Shown here: in pieces, positions 7,658-15,245 of the stretch
How the letters are laid out: each line of letters opens with the position of its first letter
Position numbering within the stretch: position 1 is the first letter of the stretch
From: Sphingomonadales bacterium Ga0077531
Lineage (GTDB): Bacteria > Pseudomonadota > Alphaproteobacteria > Sphingomonadales > Sphingomonadaceae
Length of the DNA stretch: 64,000 nt
Assembly: GCA_001464915.1 (NCBI GenBank)
Contig: LNED01000038.1
Span: 62,001-126,000 of the forward strand
Reading direction: 5' to 3'
Made by a program: the position numbers and the translations under genes
The notes under the pieces: model-generated
What the model was told of the DNA's origin: nothing
Seen by the model: only the letters and a program-made list of their open reading frames with translations
Databases searched by the model: none

Positions 7658-8044
7658 GTGGCTAGTCCACGGGAGATGCTGGCGGCGGTCTATGCCACTG
7701 CCGGCACGCGCGATTGGGATGCGGTTGAGGCGCTGATCCACCCCGATTTCGTGCTCTACGAAGCCAATAGCCTGCCGTTCGCGGGCGAATGGCGCGGCAA
7801 GGACGCGCTGCAACGCTGCGCGGCGGCGATGTATGGCACTTGGGCCGATACCAAGCTGGAGATGCTCGACTGCACCGGAGGCGAGAGCTGGGCGGTGATG
7901 GTGATCCGCCTGACCATGCACCCCAAGGACGGCTCTGCGCCCTTCACCCAGACGATCTGCGAGGCGGGATGCTTCGAGGACGGATTGCTGCGCGAACTAC
8001 GCATCCACTATTTCGACGCAGCGGAGATCGCGGCGCGGGCGTGA
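7658..8044 (+). CDS. SnoaL/NTF2-like protein
   Basis: This 128-residue cone-fold protein (LAAVYATAGTRDWDAVEALIHPDF..., C-terminal LRELRIHYFDAAEI) belongs to the SnoaL/NTF2-like superfamily, which contains small isomerases, hydrolases and proteins without known activity. It begins with GTG at 7658, 6 nt after the lipoyl gene, and is the last gene of the operon. No catalytic residues can be named, and its substrate is unknown. It is one of seven such proteins in the window. Confidence 0.75.
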   Translation: MASPREMLAAVYATAGTRDWDAVEALIHPDFVLYEANSLPFAGEWRGKDALQRCAAAMYGTWADTKLEMLDCTGGESWAVMVIRLTMHPKDGSAPFTQTICEAGCFEDGLLRELRIHYFDAAEIAARA

Positions 8045-8157
8045 GCCTGAATGTGAAGGGCTGCTTTCGGGCAACCCTGACGGGCCGGTGAATGACCGGG
8101 ATGGGTGGAGAGCGGAACGGCGGGTTCGAGCTAAACGTGCGAATGATGCGCCGAAGC

Positions 8158-8733
8158 TCAACCGACGGATATTGGCTCAATCCGACCGTTGGAAAGTCTC
8201 CAGATAACATCCTGAGGCACTGGCAGACTCAATGCTTCTGTTTTGGACAGCCCGCTGTATGCGCCTCTGATGATCCGGCTCACCAGCCCGTGAGACACGG
8301 CGACTGTCACACCCTGTCTTTCGCGCAACCAGCATTCGGTTCTCAGGAAAGCGGCGTCGTAGCTCTCCCCGTCAGGCGACCTAAAAAACCAATCGAATGG
8401 TGTCGAGCCATCTAGCAACCCCGGCCATTGTGCGTCGATATCGATGTGGGTCAAACCATCCCATGAACCCAAAGAAACCTCGGCAAGACGGTCATCACAC
8501 TGAGCGGCAGGAAGATTCGCGCTTTCAGCAATGATTGCTGCTGTCTGACGCGTTCTTCCCAGCGGGCTAGAGACGAACGCATCGAATGAGAGGCCCAACC
8601 CAGCGAGGCGTCTTCCGATAGCCCCGGCTTGCTTAACGCCAGTGGCAGTGAGGGCTGAATCCAGCTTTCCTTGGAAACGACCCTGAGCGTTCCATTCTGT
8701 TTCACCGTGGCGGAGCAGATAGATTTCATTCAT
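8158..8733 (-). CDS. Histidine phosphatase family protein (phosphoglycerate-mutase-like)
   Basis: The 191-residue protein has the phosphatase signature LLRHGETEWN near its N-terminus, with the phospho-accepting His in RHG, the conserved SSPLGRTRQTA segment and a second catalytic His in VSHG near residue 150. This is the GpmB/CobC-like branch acting on phosphorylated metabolites; the substrate cannot be inferred. The ATG at 8733 gives the motif at residue 8, as usual, whereas the track's 8826 start adds an unsupported extension. It stands alone between two operons. The 111 nt upstream show no clear signal. Confidence 0.87.
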   Translation of the reverse strand: MNEIYLLRHGETEWNAQGRFQGKLDSALTATGVKQAGAIGRRLAGLGLSFDAFVSSPLGRTRQTAAIIAESANLPAAQCDDRLAEVSLGSWDGLTHIDIDAQWPGLLDGSTPFDWFFRSPDGESYDAAFLRTECWLRERQGVTVAVSHGLVSRIIRGAYSGLSKTEALSLPVPQDVIWRLSNGRIEPISVG

Positions 8734-8844
8734 CGGCGTCTTCAGTATGCCAATCGCGGGAGCGTGCGCAAACGTTCTGCAATGTCCGCAATGGGGTCGG
8801 TAGCCGAATGGCAGGTTCTGGCCCAAAAACGCTGATAGCGGACC

Positions 8845-9747
8845 TTAGCCCGTGGTCCGCTCCGCCTTGTCCTTTTCATTCGTGCCTTTGATCATGCTGC
8901 GCATCTGATCCCATTCGGCATCGCCCAGCGCGTGGAGCATCGGGTAGAACGTTCCGCCATTGGCCTGAAAGCCTGCGCCGTCGATCGCGATGGTTTGGCC
9001 GTTCACATATTCCGCGCCCTGCCCCATCAGGAACACCGCGAGGTTGGCGAGTTCGTGCATCTCGCCCGCTCGGCCCATCGGGTTGAGGTCATTCTTGGAA
9101 TTGCTGCCCTGCCCGCCGGGGGAGAGGCGCGCGCTCATCCCCTTGGTCGGGAAAAGGCCCGGCGCAATCGCGTTGAACCGCAGGCCATAGCGGCCCCATT
9201 CGGTCGCCAAGCTCTGTGTCATCGCGTTGATCGCGGTCTTGCTCATGGCGGAAGGCACCACAAACGCGCTGCCCGACCACACCCAGGTGGTAAGGATCGA
9301 CAGGAAGCTGGCGCGCTTTTTCTCGGCAATCAGCCGCTTGCCGATGTCGAGCGTGACGTAGAATGTGCCGCGCATCACGATATCGGCAATCGAGTTGAAG
9401 CCGTTGACCGACAAATCCTCGGTGCGGCTGATGAAATTGCCTGCGGCATTGTTGACCACCCCGGTCAGCGCGCCGCCATCGGCCCAGATCGCATCCACCA
9501 TCGCGTGGATCGCATCGGCGTCGCGGATATCGCAGGCCATGCCGACGATCTTTCCGCCATGGAGAGCGGTCAACTCCGCCGCCGTCTCGTCCAGCTTGTT
9601 CTGCCGCCGCCCGCAGATGTAGACCGTCGCGTCGAGTTTCAGGAACGCCTCAGCCATCTCGCGCCCAAGCCCCGTGCCGCCGCCGGTGACAAGGATGCGT
9701 TCGCCCTTCATCAGGCCGTCGCGGAACATCAGCTTCGATACGTCCAT
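8845..9747 (-). CDS. SDR related to 2,4-dienoyl-CoA reductase (DECR type)
   Basis: This 300-residue SDR has TGGGTGLGREMAEAF at the cofactor site and NNAAGNFIS. Instead of Tyr-x3-Lys it has Ser166-x3-Lys170 within GSAFVVPSAMSK. That arrangement, and the C-terminal helix EWDQMRSMIK, match the mitochondrial DECR1 pattern, where Ser and Lys work with a Tyr 11 residues earlier. That upstream position here is Trp155, so even the DECR Tyr is missing. Likely an NADP(H) enzyme on enoyl- or dienoyl-CoA esters (inference). ATG 9747 follows GAGAGGAC. It ends the long leftward operon, directly after an acyl-CoA dehydrogenase. Confidence 0.82.
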   Translation of the reverse strand: MDVSKLMFRDGLMKGERILVTGGGTGLGREMAEAFLKLDATVYICGRRQNKLDETAAELTALHGGKIVGMACDIRDADAIHAMVDAIWADGGALTGVVNNAAGNFISRTEDLSVNGFNSIADIVMRGTFYVTLDIGKRLIAEKKRASFLSILTTWVWSGSAFVVPSAMSKTAINAMTQSLATEWGRYGLRFNAIAPGLFPTKGMSARLSPGGQGSNSKNDLNPMGRAGEMHELANLAVFLMGQGAEYVNGQTIAIDGAGFQANGGTFYPMLHALGDAEWDQMRSMIKGTNEKDKAERTTG

Positions 9748-9760
9748 TGGTCGTGTCCTC

Positions 9761-10969
9761 TCAGAGACCAAGCACGGTCTTGGCGATGATGTTCTTCTGC
9801 ACTTCGTCCGACCCGCCGAAAATCGTCGCGGCGCGGTTGTTGAGGTAGCGGCCCATTGCGGTCTGGGCATATTCGCTGCCGACCGGTTCGGGCGCTTCGT
9901 TGCCATAAAGCGGGCGTTCGAGCGGCAATTGCAGCGCGTCCGGGCCGAGCAGCTCGAGCCGCAGCGTATCGACCTGTTGGCCGATGTTCGATCCGAGCAG
10001 CTTGACCAGCGAAGTCTGCGGCCCCGGCGAACGGCCCTTGGCGAGTTCGGCAAGGATGCGCAGTTCGGTCACTTCGAGCGCCTCCGCCTCCAACCGCACG
10101 CGTGCGAGCCGGTCGCGGAAGCGCGCATCATGCGCCAGCGCGCCGTTGACGCCCGAAGGCTGGGTCTGCGCCAGCGCCTCCAACCGGCCAATCGATTGCA
10201 GCAGGCGCGGGGCGTAGCACGATCCGCCGCGCTCGTTTTCCAGCAGGAACTTGGCGATGGTCCAGCCTGCGCCTTCGGTGCCGATCAGGTTTTCCGCAGG
10301 CGTGCGCGCATCGGTGAAGAACACCGCATTGACCTCGTGATCGCCCGACATCGAATGGATCGGCGTGACGCTGACGCCCGGCTGATCCATCGGCACCAAC
10401 AGGAAGCTGATCCCGGCCTGTTTCTTCACGGTGGCATCGGTGCGCACCAGTGCGAAAATCCAGTTGGCGTGGTGGGCGTGGGTGGTCCAGATTTTCGATC
10501 CATTGATGACGTACTCATCGCCATCGAGTCTTGCGGCAGTCTTGAGGCTGGCAAGGTCGGACCCGCTGCCGGGTTCGGAATAACCCTGGCACCAGTAATC
10601 ATCACCCGACAGGATGCCGGGCAGGAAGCGCGCCTTTTGTTCGGGCGTGCCGAACGCGCAGATCACCGGGCCCACCAACCGCAGGCCAAGGATAGCGAGC
10701 GCGGGTGCACCGGCCAGAGCGCATTCTTTTTCAAAGATGAATTTCTGCGTCGGCGACCAGCCAGTGCCGCCGTCTTCCTTGGGCCAATGCGGGGCGACCC
10801 AGCCTTGGCGAAACAGGATGCGGTGCCATTCCATCCCGATATCAGGCTCGACAAACACGCCCGGGGTGCGGCGCGCGCCATCGCGCAGCCGGTCGGGCAG
10901 ATTGTCATGCAAAAAGCTGCGCACTTCTTCGCGGAAGGCGATATCCTCGGCCGAGAAATCCATGTCCAT
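9761..10969 (-). CDS. Acyl-CoA dehydrogenase (large subunit type, 402 aa)
   Basis: An FAD flavoprotein of the acyl-CoA dehydrogenase family that introduces an alpha-beta double bond into a CoA thioester. Seen motifs: N-terminal helical domain (FREEVRSFL), FAD/substrate segment YSEPGSGSDLASLKT, INGSKIWTTHA, and the C-terminal FGGSDEVQKNIIAKTVLGL. A second, shorter dehydrogenase lies in the same operon at 14160. In steroid side-chain catabolism two such unequal proteins form an alpha2beta2 enzyme, and I infer the same here. ATG 10969 is used; Met3 (10963) is an alternative. It is 13 nt upstream of the DECR-like SDR, which fits a beta-oxidation step pair. Confidence 0.92.
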   Translation of the reverse strand: MDMDFSAEDIAFREEVRSFLHDNLPDRLRDGARRTPGVFVEPDIGMEWHRILFRQGWVAPHWPKEDGGTGWSPTQKFIFEKECALAGAPALAILGLRLVGPVICAFGTPEQKARFLPGILSGDDYWCQGYSEPGSGSDLASLKTAARLDGDEYVINGSKIWTTHAHHANWIFALVRTDATVKKQAGISFLLVPMDQPGVSVTPIHSMSGDHEVNAVFFTDARTPAENLIGTEGAGWTIAKFLLENERGGSCYAPRLLQSIGRLEALAQTQPSGVNGALAHDARFRDRLARVRLEAEALEVTELRILAELAKGRSPGPQTSLVKLLGSNIGQQVDTLRLELLGPDALQLPLERPLYGNEAPEPVGSEYAQTAMGRYLNNRAATIFGGSDEVQKNIIAKTVLGL

Positions 10970-11008
10970 GTCAGTCGAATCCCACTTGTCGCAGCCCCAA
11001 GCGCCCGG

Positions 11009-11764
11009 TTAGGCGCCGTCTCTCATGGCCCAGCGGATCGTGCGCCGCAGCAGGTCATAATAGACATCGTAATTCCACGCGCACATTTCTTTGTGCGGGT
11101 AGAAATCGGCCATGCCGGGCAGGTCATAATGGCCCCGGCAATGGCCCAACGCGTTGTAAACGATCTGACCGGCGCCGATATCCCTCGTATAAAGGATAGG
11201 CACGGCGGTCTTTTCCCAGTGGGCGTGGATGAACCCGGTCGCCTCGCCTTCAAAGGTGGTCTGCATCAGGGTGTTGATCGGCGCGGTGGTTTTGGAGAGG
11301 TAGAGTTCGTCCACCACCTCGAAATCCTCGATCCCCTGTGTGAGTTCGTGGGTTTTGTTCACGACTTCGACCGGGAATTTGCCGATGGGCGGATGTGCCT
11401 TGAACTGCGTGCCGAGCATGTCGAACACATCGGGGCGGCTCTCCGGCGCATCGACCAAACCTTCGGCAGTGAACACCAGGATCGAGTTGGTGCCGTGCAG
11501 CGCCATCCATTTGCCACCCTGCTCCATCCACGCCTTAATCTGCACGGCCTGTTCTTCGGTCGGCATCAGATCGCAGGTGTAGGTGATCAGGAACCGGCAT
11601 TTGTCGAGCCGCTCCAACCCCGAATAATCCGCCGCCACCGTGGTGCGAATATGCGGGTGTTCTGCCAGCAGCTTGAGGATTTCGAGCCGGGGGTAGTCGA
11701 TATCGTGATATTTGCCCGCAGCAATGAAATGCGCGTCGATACGAGTGGCGGGTTGTTCTGCCAT
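11009..11764 (-). CDS. ThuA-like domain protein
   Basis: The 251-residue protein belongs to the ThuA family, a class I glutamine-amidotransferase-like fold first named from trehalose utilisation. Seen features: TYTCDLMPTEEQAVQIKAWMEQGGKWMALHG (the flavodoxin-like strand and nucleophile-elbow region), ELYLSKTTAPINTL, and the C-terminal NALGHCRGHYDLPG. No clear Cys-His-Glu triad is seen. Biochemical function in this family is mostly unknown; keto-sugar chemistry has been suggested for some members. It starts one nucleotide after the stop of the upstream SDR and so is in the leftward operon. A second ThuA-like gene is at 16959. Confidence 0.82.
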   Translation of the reverse strand: MAEQPATRIDAHFIAAGKYHDIDYPRLEILKLLAEHPHIRTTVAADYSGLERLDKCRFLITYTCDLMPTEEQAVQIKAWMEQGGKWMALHGTNSILVFTAEGLVDAPESRPDVFDMLGTQFKAHPPIGKFPVEVVNKTHELTQGIEDFEVVDELYLSKTTAPINTLMQTTFEGEATGFIHAHWEKTAVPILYTRDIGAGQIVYNALGHCRGHYDLPGMADFYPHKEMCAWNYDVYYDLLRRTIRWAMRDGA

Positions 11765-11765
11765 G

Positions 11766-12554
11766 TCAGCTCCTGATGCTTCCGCCGCCATCGACAGTAA
11801 AATCGCAGCCGGTGGTAAAGCTCGCCTCGTCGCTGGCAAGGAACACCACCGCGCGGGCGACTTCTTCGGGTTCACCGATGCGGTTCATCGGGTGGGTGGC
11901 GGCAAAGTTGGTTTCGATATTCTCGGGGCTGTCGGCGCCCGAGAATTTGTAGCGGTTGTACATCGGGGTGCGGATTGCGCCGGGGTGGACCATGTTGGCG
12001 CGGATCGGCAGGCCGCGTTCGGCCAGATCGAGCGCGACGCTTTGGGTGAGACCGCGCAAGCCCGTTTTGGACGCAGAGTAGGCGGCGACGAAGGATGCAG
12101 GGCGCAGCGCGATCATCGATCCGATGTTGACGATGGCGCAGGCCTCGCCGCTCGCCTCCATCGCCGGGATTGCGGCGCGCATCCCGTAAAACGGGCCATG
12201 CAGGTTGATGTCGATGGTGCGCTGCCAGACGTCGAGCGACCCGTCGGGCACGTTGCCGGGTTCGGAAATGCCCGCGATATTGCACAGCACAGTCAGCTTA
12301 CCGAACCGGCCGCGCGTGGCGGAAACGGCGGCTTCCCATTGCGACAGGTCTCGCACGTCGAGTTGAACAGCCGCGGCGCGCTCTCCCAGTTCCGCCGCCA
12401 GCGCCTCAGCCTTTTCCAGCTGCACATCGCCCAGCATCACGCGGCCGCCCTCGGCCACGATCAACCGTGCGACCGCCGCGCCGATGCCTTCCGCGCCGCC
12501 GGATATCAGAGCGACCTTGCCCTGCATGCGTCCCTTGGTTTCTGGCAGGCTCAT
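11766..12554 (-). CDS. SDR-family oxidoreductase (classical)
   Basis: A 262-residue classical short-chain dehydrogenase: cofactor motif SGGAEGIGAAVA, catalytic Ser146, Tyr159 and Lys163 (AAYSASK), and C-terminal DFTVDGGGSIRS. The usual NNAG is CNIAG. The acidic Asp after beta-2 (LGDVQ) suggests NAD(H). Its start ATG overlaps the end of the thiolase gene by 4 nt (ATGA), and the ThuA gene follows after one nucleotide. In context it may act as a 3-hydroxyacyl-CoA or alcohol dehydrogenase of the pathway (inference). Confidence 0.92.
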   Translation of the reverse strand: MSLPETKGRMQGKVALISGGAEGIGAAVARLIVAEGGRVMLGDVQLEKAEALAAELGERAAAVQLDVRDLSQWEAAVSATRGRFGKLTVLCNIAGISEPGNVPDGSLDVWQRTIDINLHGPFYGMRAAIPAMEASGEACAIVNIGSMIALRPASFVAAYSASKTGLRGLTQSVALDLAERGLPIRANMVHPGAIRTPMYNRYKFSGADSPENIETNFAATHPMNRIGEPEEVARAVVFLASDEASFTTGCDFTVDGGGSIRS

Positions 12555-13714
12555 TCGCGCTCCAGAATCGCGACCGCCGACAGCCCCGGCGCGCCGTAGA
12601 CGTGGGAATAGCCAAAGCGCGGGCCGGTGCCCTTCTTGCCCGCCACTTGCCGCTCACCCGCGCGGCCGCGCAATTGTTCGACGTTTTCGTAGACTTGCCG
12701 CAGGCCCGACGCGCCCACCGGCTCGCCGCAGGCAAGGCACCCGCCATCGGTGTTGACCGGCAAGCGCCCGCCAATCTCCGACCAGCCATTGGCGAGCCAT
12801 TCTTCCTGATCGCCATCCTTGCAAAAGCCGTTTTCAGCCATGTGCATGATTTCTGCGCCGCTTTCGGTGTCCTGCAACTGCGCAACGCCGATATCCTCGG
12901 GGCCGACCCCGGCACGTTCAAACGCCGCTTGGCTGGCGAGCACGGTGGGCTTGCCGCCTTCTTCGATGCTGACGCCGGCCTGAAACACCTCGAACGAGTT
13001 GGGCGGACGGGTTTTTACCGCGATGCTGCGCACCTTGACGCCGTCCGCGCCCAGTTCCTTCATCTTCTTTTCGGACGCGAGGATCAGCGCCACCGCACCT
13101 TCGGCTGGCGAGCAGAACATGTATTTGGTCAGCGGGTCGTTGATCATCGGCGCATTGAGGATCGTTTCCAGATCAACCGGACTGCGCCGCCATGCATGCG
13201 GCGTCAAAGTGCCGTTGCGAAACGCCTTTTCCGCGACCCGGCCCAGCGTCGTGCGGCTGATGCCGTGCAATTGCATGTAACGCTGGATCTTGAGCGCGAA
13301 GAACTGCGTCGTCAGCATCATCCCGGTCTGGCCGTACCATTCGGGCAGGCCGTAATCGGAGGGCTTGGCATTGAATGCACCGCGCGGATGCTTGTCGAAC
13401 CCGACCGCGAGCGCGAGGTCATACATCCCGCTGGCGATCGCCTGCTGCGATGCGGCCAGCGCGCTGCCCCCGGTGGCGCAACCATTGGCGACATTTGTGA
13501 AGGGGAGCGAGGTCAACCCCAACTCGTTGACCATTATATCGGCATTGCCCGCCGCAGCGGAGCCGCCGTAAGCGCATTCGATATCGGGCCAATCGAGCCC
13601 CGCATCCTTTAGAGCCTCACGTACGGCATAGACCCCCTGCTCGCGGCCTGACCGACCGTCTGTGCGCCCGAAGGGATGGATACCTGCGCCGATGATATAG
13701 ACATTCTCGCTCAT
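12551..13714 (-). CDS. Thiolase-like lipid-transfer-type protein (possible CoA-ester retro-aldolase)
   Basis: The 387-residue thiolase-fold protein keeps the N-terminal catalytic-type Cys79 (NVANGCATGG). Where condensing thiolases have GHP it has ACGEPVGASG, and where they have the second Cys (CxGGG) it has YSHVYGAPG. Loss of those residues is typical of the SCP-x/Ltp branch rather than of acetyl-CoA acetyltransferases. The next gene upstream is a DUF35 protein, and Ltp2-DUF35 pairs cleave side-chain CoA esters by retro-aldol reaction in steroid catabolism. I infer a similar job. It overlaps both neighbours by 4 nt. A biosynthetic thiolase is unlikely. Confidence 0.88.
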   Translation of the reverse strand: MSENVYIIGAGIHPFGRTDGRSGREQGVYAVREALKDAGLDWPDIECAYGGSAAAGNADIMVNELGLTSLPFTNVANGCATGGSALAASQQAIASGMYDLALAVGFDKHPRGAFNAKPSDYGLPEWYGQTGMMLTTQFFALKIQRYMQLHGISRTTLGRVAEKAFRNGTLTPHAWRRSPVDLETILNAPMINDPLTKYMFCSPAEGAVALILASEKKMKELGADGVKVRSIAVKTRPPNSFEVFQAGVSIEEGGKPTVLASQAAFERAGVGPEDIGVAQLQDTESGAEIMHMAENGFCKDGDQEEWLANGWSEIGGRLPVNTDGGCLACGEPVGASGLRQVYENVEQLRGRAGERQVAGKKGTGPRFGYSHVYGAPGLSAVAILERE

Positions 13715-14136
13715 GCTGCTTTGCTTTCGCTTGCGGTGAGAGGTCGGAACGCGAAGGTGTCGTGCGTCGCGTTGAACGGCACGATGCAGAACTCCAGATC
13801 CATGCCCAGATGCAGGTCTTCGAGCCGCGCATCGACGATGCGGCTTTCGACGATCACTTCGCCGGGTAGCTCGACATAGCCGAGCAGGAACGGCTGAAAA
13901 TCGGGTGGGCCTTCACCGGGGCCAGAACCGGGGCCTTCATAGGGCTCCTTGGGCAGGAAGCCCTGCGACGTCCACGACCACAGCTTGCCCCGACGCGACA
14001 GCTTGTAGGGTTCAACCCCTTGCGCCGCATCGCCGACCGGCATCGGGAACACGATCTGGCCTGATGGCAGGCGCCCGCCCATCAGCTGCGGCTCGGCCCC
14101 GTCGCTCCACAGGTTCGGATCGATTTTCTGTCCCAT
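13711..14136 (-). CDS. DUF35 OB-fold partner protein lacking the zinc ribbon
   Basis: The 141-residue protein has the OB-fold pattern of DUF35 (GRLPSGQIVFPMP, SRRGKLWSWTSQGF, PFLLGYVELPGEVIVESRIV, GMDLEFCIVPF). DUF35 proteins usually start with a rubredoxin-like CxxC...CxxC zinc ribbon. Here the only Cys is in EFCIV, so the ribbon has been lost. These proteins are partner subunits of thiolase-like enzymes, and the thiolase gene overlaps this gene's stop by 4 nt, so a complex is very likely. ATG 14136 follows GGGAAAACG. It lies 23 nt after an acyl-CoA dehydrogenase gene. Confidence 0.83.
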   Translation of the reverse strand: MGQKIDPNLWSDGAEPQLMGGRLPSGQIVFPMPVGDAAQGVEPYKLSRRGKLWSWTSQGFLPKEPYEGPGSGPGEGPPDFQPFLLGYVELPGEVIVESRIVDARLEDLHLGMDLEFCIVPFNATHDTFAFRPLTASESKAA

Positions 14137-14159
14137 CGCGCGTTTTCCCTTTGGCCCTC

Positions 14160-15242
14160 TCAGGCCGCTATCGCATATTCGGCGAGCACGGTGTCGATGT
14201 CGCCAAACAGGCGGGTCAGCACCAGCACGCGCTTTAACGCATGGCCAATGGCGAGTTCATCGGTGATCCCCATGCCGCCGTGCATCTGCACCGCTTCACG
14301 CGCGATCGCGTCGACATTTTCGCTGATGAAGGCCTTCGCCCCGGCAGCAGCGCGCTGCCACTTGGCGGCGTCGGCCCGGTCAGTCAGCGCGGCGCGGAAC
14401 AGCATCGAGCGTGATTGTTCGCCGCGCGCATAGCAATCGACCAGCCGGTGTTGCAGCGCCTGAAAGCTGCCAATCGCAACGCCGAACTGTTCGCGCTCCT
14501 TCACATAGGTCAGCGTATCATCAAGCAAGCGTTGCCCCAGCCCGACCATTTCGGCGGCGGCGAGCAGGCGGATTTCAGCGGCGATGGCATCGAGCTCGGC
14601 GGCATCCAACGCCAGTTTAGCCGAGGCAGGCGTGCGGGTCAGTTTGATCTCGCCCGCGATGCTGCCATCGGCCAAGCGATAAGCGCGCACGTCCAGCCCG
14701 GCGGCATCGCGCGGCACGAGGAAGCAGGCGGTTTCCCCGCCCAGATCGGCGGTGACGATGAACAGGTCAGCGATCAGCGCGCCCATCACCATCGTCTTTT
14801 CGCCGGTCAGCACGAAACCGTCGCCGGCGCTTTCGGCCTTCATGCCTTTGGCTTTGAGGCTGTATCGCTGCCCGCGCTCGGTCCAGGCGAGGGTGGCGAT
14901 GGAGGTGCCCGCCAGCACGCCTTCCAGCGCCTCGCCCGCTCCGCCGCGTTCTAGCAGCAGTGTGGGCAAAACGCCGTGTTCGAGCAGCGGATCGGGCGCA
15001 TTGGCTTTGCCGATCGCTTCGGCCACCAGTGCCAGATCGACCGCCGACCCGCCCATGCCGCCCGCATCCTCGCTCGCGGCGAGTGCAATCAGGCCCAGCT
15101 CGGCCAATTGCTGCCAGCGCGCGCGGTCATACCCGGTGGGCGACAGGCGCAACTTGCGGCGCGCCTCGACATCAATCGGCGCGGCGAACCGCTCCACCGA
15201 TGATACGAACATTTCCTGTTCTTCGGACAGGTCGAAATTCAT
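14160..15242 (-). CDS. Acyl-CoA dehydrogenase (small subunit type, 360 aa)
   Basis: A short acyl-CoA dehydrogenase: MNFDLSEEQEMFVSSVERFA, the degenerate middle segment TGEKTMVMGALIADLFIVTAD, then EREQFGVAIGSFQALQHRLVDCYA and QMHGGMGITDELAIGHALKR at the C-terminus. The middle lacks the strong SGSD-type motif found in the 402-residue protein at 9761. In heteromeric acyl-CoA dehydrogenases of steroid catabolism one subunit supplies most FAD contacts and the other the base, and this pair has the same unequal look (inference). It lies 3 nt downstream of the P450 gene and 23 nt before the DUF35 gene, in one leftward operon. Confidence 0.9.
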   Translation of the reverse strand: MNFDLSEEQEMFVSSVERFAAPIDVEARRKLRLSPTGYDRARWQQLAELGLIALAASEDAGGMGGSAVDLALVAEAIGKANAPDPLLEHGVLPTLLLERGGAGEALEGVLAGTSIATLAWTERGQRYSLKAKGMKAESAGDGFVLTGEKTMVMGALIADLFIVTADLGGETACFLVPRDAAGLDVRAYRLADGSIAGEIKLTRTPASAKLALDAAELDAIAAEIRLLAAAEMVGLGQRLLDDTLTYVKEREQFGVAIGSFQALQHRLVDCYARGEQSRSMLFRAALTDRADAAKWQRAAAGAKAFISENVDAIAREAVQMHGGMGITDELAIGHALKRVLVLTRLFGDIDTVLAEYAIAA

Positions 15243-15245
15243 GCG

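Noticed and set aside
9674-11776. 700-residue plus-strand ORF
   Set aside because: It is antisense to the acyl-CoA dehydrogenase and ThuA genes, is rich in Arg, His, Ala and Gly, and has no recognisable domain. High-GC codon bias makes such shadows.
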